Part shown: piece by piece, positions 28,541 to 30,320 of the stretch
Numbering within the stretch: the stretch's first letter is position 1
Layout of the letters: each line of letters begins with the position of its first letter
Origin: an uncultured Oscillibacter sp.
GTDB lineage: Bacteria > Bacillota > Clostridia > Oscillospirales > Oscillospiraceae
Direction of reading: 5' to 3'
Length of the DNA stretch: 30,320 nt
Assembly (NCBI RefSeq): GCF_910579365.1
Contig: NZ_CAJTUX010000035.1
Coordinates: 1-30,320, forward strand
Notes under the pieces: model-generated
What the model saw: only the letters and a program-made list of their open reading frames with translations
Database searches by the model: none
What the model was told of the DNA's origin: nothing
Position numbers and translations under genes: made by a program

Positions 28541-30320
28541 TCAGGGGAGGGGCGGCGTCCACCAGCTTTGCTGATAGAGGTCCGTAAAGCGGTAGGTGGC
28601 CCGGACCTCGCCCTCCAGGGGCACGTCGGAGATGGTCAGTCCCTGGCCGGTGACGGTCAGAGGCTCGCCCAGGAGATAGCTGTCCTGATACGCGCCGGCG
28701 TAGCTGTAATAGTCGCAGAGGAACTCCAGGGTGTCGCCCTCCTCCAGAGCGCCGCCGCTCTTGGCGACGGTGCCGGTTTCCTCCTCGCCGTACACGGCCC
28801 GGACGCCGGTGACGTATCCGTAGGGGGTTTCCTCGTCAAAGGCCAGCAGCAGCTCGGCCCGGCGGCCGTTGTGGAGCACCGGCACATAGCCGGTAATGGC
28901 GTAATGCTCCCCGTCGTCCACGGTGCTCTCGTGGTAGTAGGCCACGGGCTGGCCGTTGACAGCCAGCCAGGTCCGCTCCCCGTTCCCCAGCAGGTTTCCC
29001 TCCTCGTCAAAGTCGAAGACATTGTCCAGACCCAGGTCGATGAAGCCCTCGCCGTCGTCATAGAAGAGGTTCAGGTCCAGGGAGTGGACCAGCTCCCACT
29101 GGTCCTCGGAGAGGCGGAGAACGGCCGTGCCGTCCTCCCGGCTGGTCCAGGCCAGGTCCTCCCCGGCGAAGCGGTGCTCCGCCACATACTGGGCGGCGCT
29201 GTCCAGGTCCAGGGAACGATCCGCGAAGAAGCCGCTGCCCAAAGCCGCCTGGAGCAGGGCGGAGACGGCGTCTGCGCTGCCGCCGGAGCCGCCGCCGGAG
29301 AGGCCCATCAGCGAGCCCAGGGGAGAGCCGCTGCCGCCGGACCCCGTCTGGCCCGCCTTCTGGATGGCGGCGAAGCTCCGGATGCACTGGCTGTAGCTGT
29401 CGTCCAGACCGATGGCCCGGTAGGTGGACACGGCCCGCTCCACGTTGGCGGATTTCTGATAGGGGAAGTAAATGGAGATGCCGTAGGCATTGGTCATGTT
29501 GGAGGAGGTGCGGTTGTATTTCACCGCCCCCAGCAGCGCCTCCGCCAGGGCCTCGCCCTCCTGGGTGCCCAGATTTTTGGCGAGATGGACCAGGTCCACC
29601 TGGTCGATCCTGCTGGACTGGGCAAACTCCCGGGCGCCGTTCCGGGCGTTGGAGACGGTCTGGTACTCCTTGGCCTCGATCATGCGGGAGGTGGACCGGG
29701 AGAAGTCTGCCAGAGCCTTTGGCAGCGTGGCCTCCAGCTCGGCAAGGTCGATGACGGAGAGCGTGGTCAGCTGGCCCCGGCACTTTTGGGCGCAGGTGTC
29801 CACGAAGCTGTCCACAATCCCCTGCCCGATCTCGATGGTGGGCATGGAGGGATTTTTCCCCAGAGCCGTGAGCCAGTCCGTATAGTACCAGCCCACGCCG
29901 GGCTCCGTCTCCTCGGAGGCGATGAGATAGTCCGCGTGTTCCGTCAGCATCAGGGCGGTCTCCGCCGTGGCCATGAGGCAGGCGTCAAAGCCCACGAAAT
30001 CGAAGGTCACCCCGGCGTCCTTCAGGGCCTCGTCCACGCCGGAGAGGCTCATGGACCCGGTGGAGGCAAATTTCTCGTCGTAGCCATAGCCGCTGACGCT
30101 GCCCCCGCCGTGATCCCAGAGAATGAGCCCGTACCGGCTGGCGGGGAATTTTTGGGCGCACCAGCGTATGTAGCCGCAAAGAGTGGCGGGGTCCGTCATG
30201 GACACGGCCCCCAGGTCCTTCTCCAGGCAGGCAAGCTTCCCGTTCTTCACCTGCCAGATCTGGTTGGTCTTGCTGCTGACCTGATTGTTCCGCCAGCCGG
30301 AGCAGCCGCCGGTGTAGACC
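28541..30320 (-). CDS. Clostripain-family (C11) cysteine peptidase, N-terminus outside window
   Basis: At least 592 residues are visible, and the frame stays open to the right edge (VYTGGCSGWRNN before a GTG at 30250), so the apparent start inside is not real. The catalytic dyad is in LILWDHGGGS (His codon 30110-30112) and FDACLMATAE (Cys codon 29978-29980). STGSMSLSGVDEAL and GYGYDEKF are family motifs, and YTGGC precedes them. After the peptidase core there is a Gly/Ser-rich linker (GSGGSGSPLGSLMGLSGG) and a C-terminal beta-rich region of unknown role. C11 enzymes cleave after Arg/Lys and are usually secreted; the signal peptide cannot be seen. Confidence 0.93.
   Translation of the reverse strand, partial: VYTGGCSGWRNNQVSSKTNQIWQVKNGKLACLEKDLGAVSMTDPATLCGYIRWCAQKFPASRYGLILWDHGGGSVSGYGYDEKFASTGSMSLSGVDEALKDAGVTFDFVGFDACLMATAETALMLTEHADYLIASEETEPGVGWYYTDWLTALGKNPSMPTIEIGQGIVDSFVDTCAQKCRGQLTTLSVIDLAELEATLPKALADFSRSTSRMIEAKEYQTVSNARNGAREFAQSSRIDQVDLVHLAKNLGTQEGEALAEALLGAVKYNRTSSNMTNAYGISIYFPYQKSANVERAVSTYRAIGLDDSYSQCIRSFAAIQKAGQTGSGGSGSPLGSLMGLSGGGSGGSADAVSALLQAALGSGFFADRSLDLDSAAQYVAEHRFAGEDLAWTSREDGTAVLRLSEDQWELVHSLDLNLFYDDGEGFIDLGLDNVFDFDEEGNLLGNGERTWLAVNGQPVAYYHESTVDDGEHYAITGYVPVLHNGRRAELLLAFDEETPYGYVTGVRAVYGEEETGTVAKSGGALEEGDTLEFLCDYYSYAGAYQDSYLLGEPLTVTGQGLTISDVPLEGEVRATYRFTDLYQQSWWTPPLP

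Noticed and set aside
1..30320. Mobile elements, prophage, tRNA or rRNA genes
   Set aside because: No transposase, integrase or phage structural motifs, no terminal inverted repeats with target duplications, and no cloverleaf or rRNA signatures were seen.

Overview
The window looks like an interior chromosomal segment of a high-GC, Gram-positive anaerobe, most likely an Oscillospiraceae-type clostridium (Flavonifractor/Oscillibacter-like). The evidence is strong AGGAGG-type ribosome binding sites, SigA-like promoters, a T-box leader, and a Firmicutes gene set (IreB, NrdR, YmdB-type phosphoesterase, MltG next to a U32 peptidase, NnrE-NnrD, MazF). The genus is inferred from style and gene content, not proven. 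I see no insertion sequence, prophage, CRISPR array, rRNA or tRNA.

Layout. 1-1020: the end of a small DUF1540 protein and a secreted Cys/His protein of four 36-residue repeats. 1305-2678: HtrA protease. 2889-4164: HAD phosphatase and alkyladenine glycosylase, divergent from a DMT exporter (4253-5161). 5250-6637: TagA/WecG-type glycosyltransferase translationally coupled to a thymidylate-kinase-like protein. 6682-6942: an extremely Cys-rich membrane microprotein. 7080-10884: mltG, a U32 (tRNA hydroxylation-type) protein and an FAD dehydrogenase. 11091-13823: a membrane XRE regulator with an Ig-like tail, an SH3-SH3-NlpC/P60 hydrolase and a conserved small protein. 14043-14288: ireB.

14399-19800 is one transcription unit on the minus strand: SigA promoter, phenylalanine T-box (UUC specifier), polysaccharide deacetylase, pheS, an Imm51-like gene and pheT with a large insertion. 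This is the most unusual locus. A cell-wall enzyme and an immunity-type protein appear to be transcribed under control of uncharged tRNA-Phe together with the synthetase subunits.

19840-27347 is a long minus-strand run: nnrE-nnrD, lipoprotein, mazF without an antitoxin, an exported protein, an unknown protein, nrdR, ymdB-type, ybaK-type deacylase, SbcD-type nuclease and rplS. It is divergent from a second membrane XRE regulator (27568-28458). The window ends in a clostripain-family (C11) peptidase that runs off the right edge.

Non-coding structure: a dispersed palindromic repeat family (three copies at 10885-12467), an inverted repeat over the XRE promoter, and several intrinsic terminators. 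Most long ORFs antisense to the genes above are GC-rich shadows and were left out.
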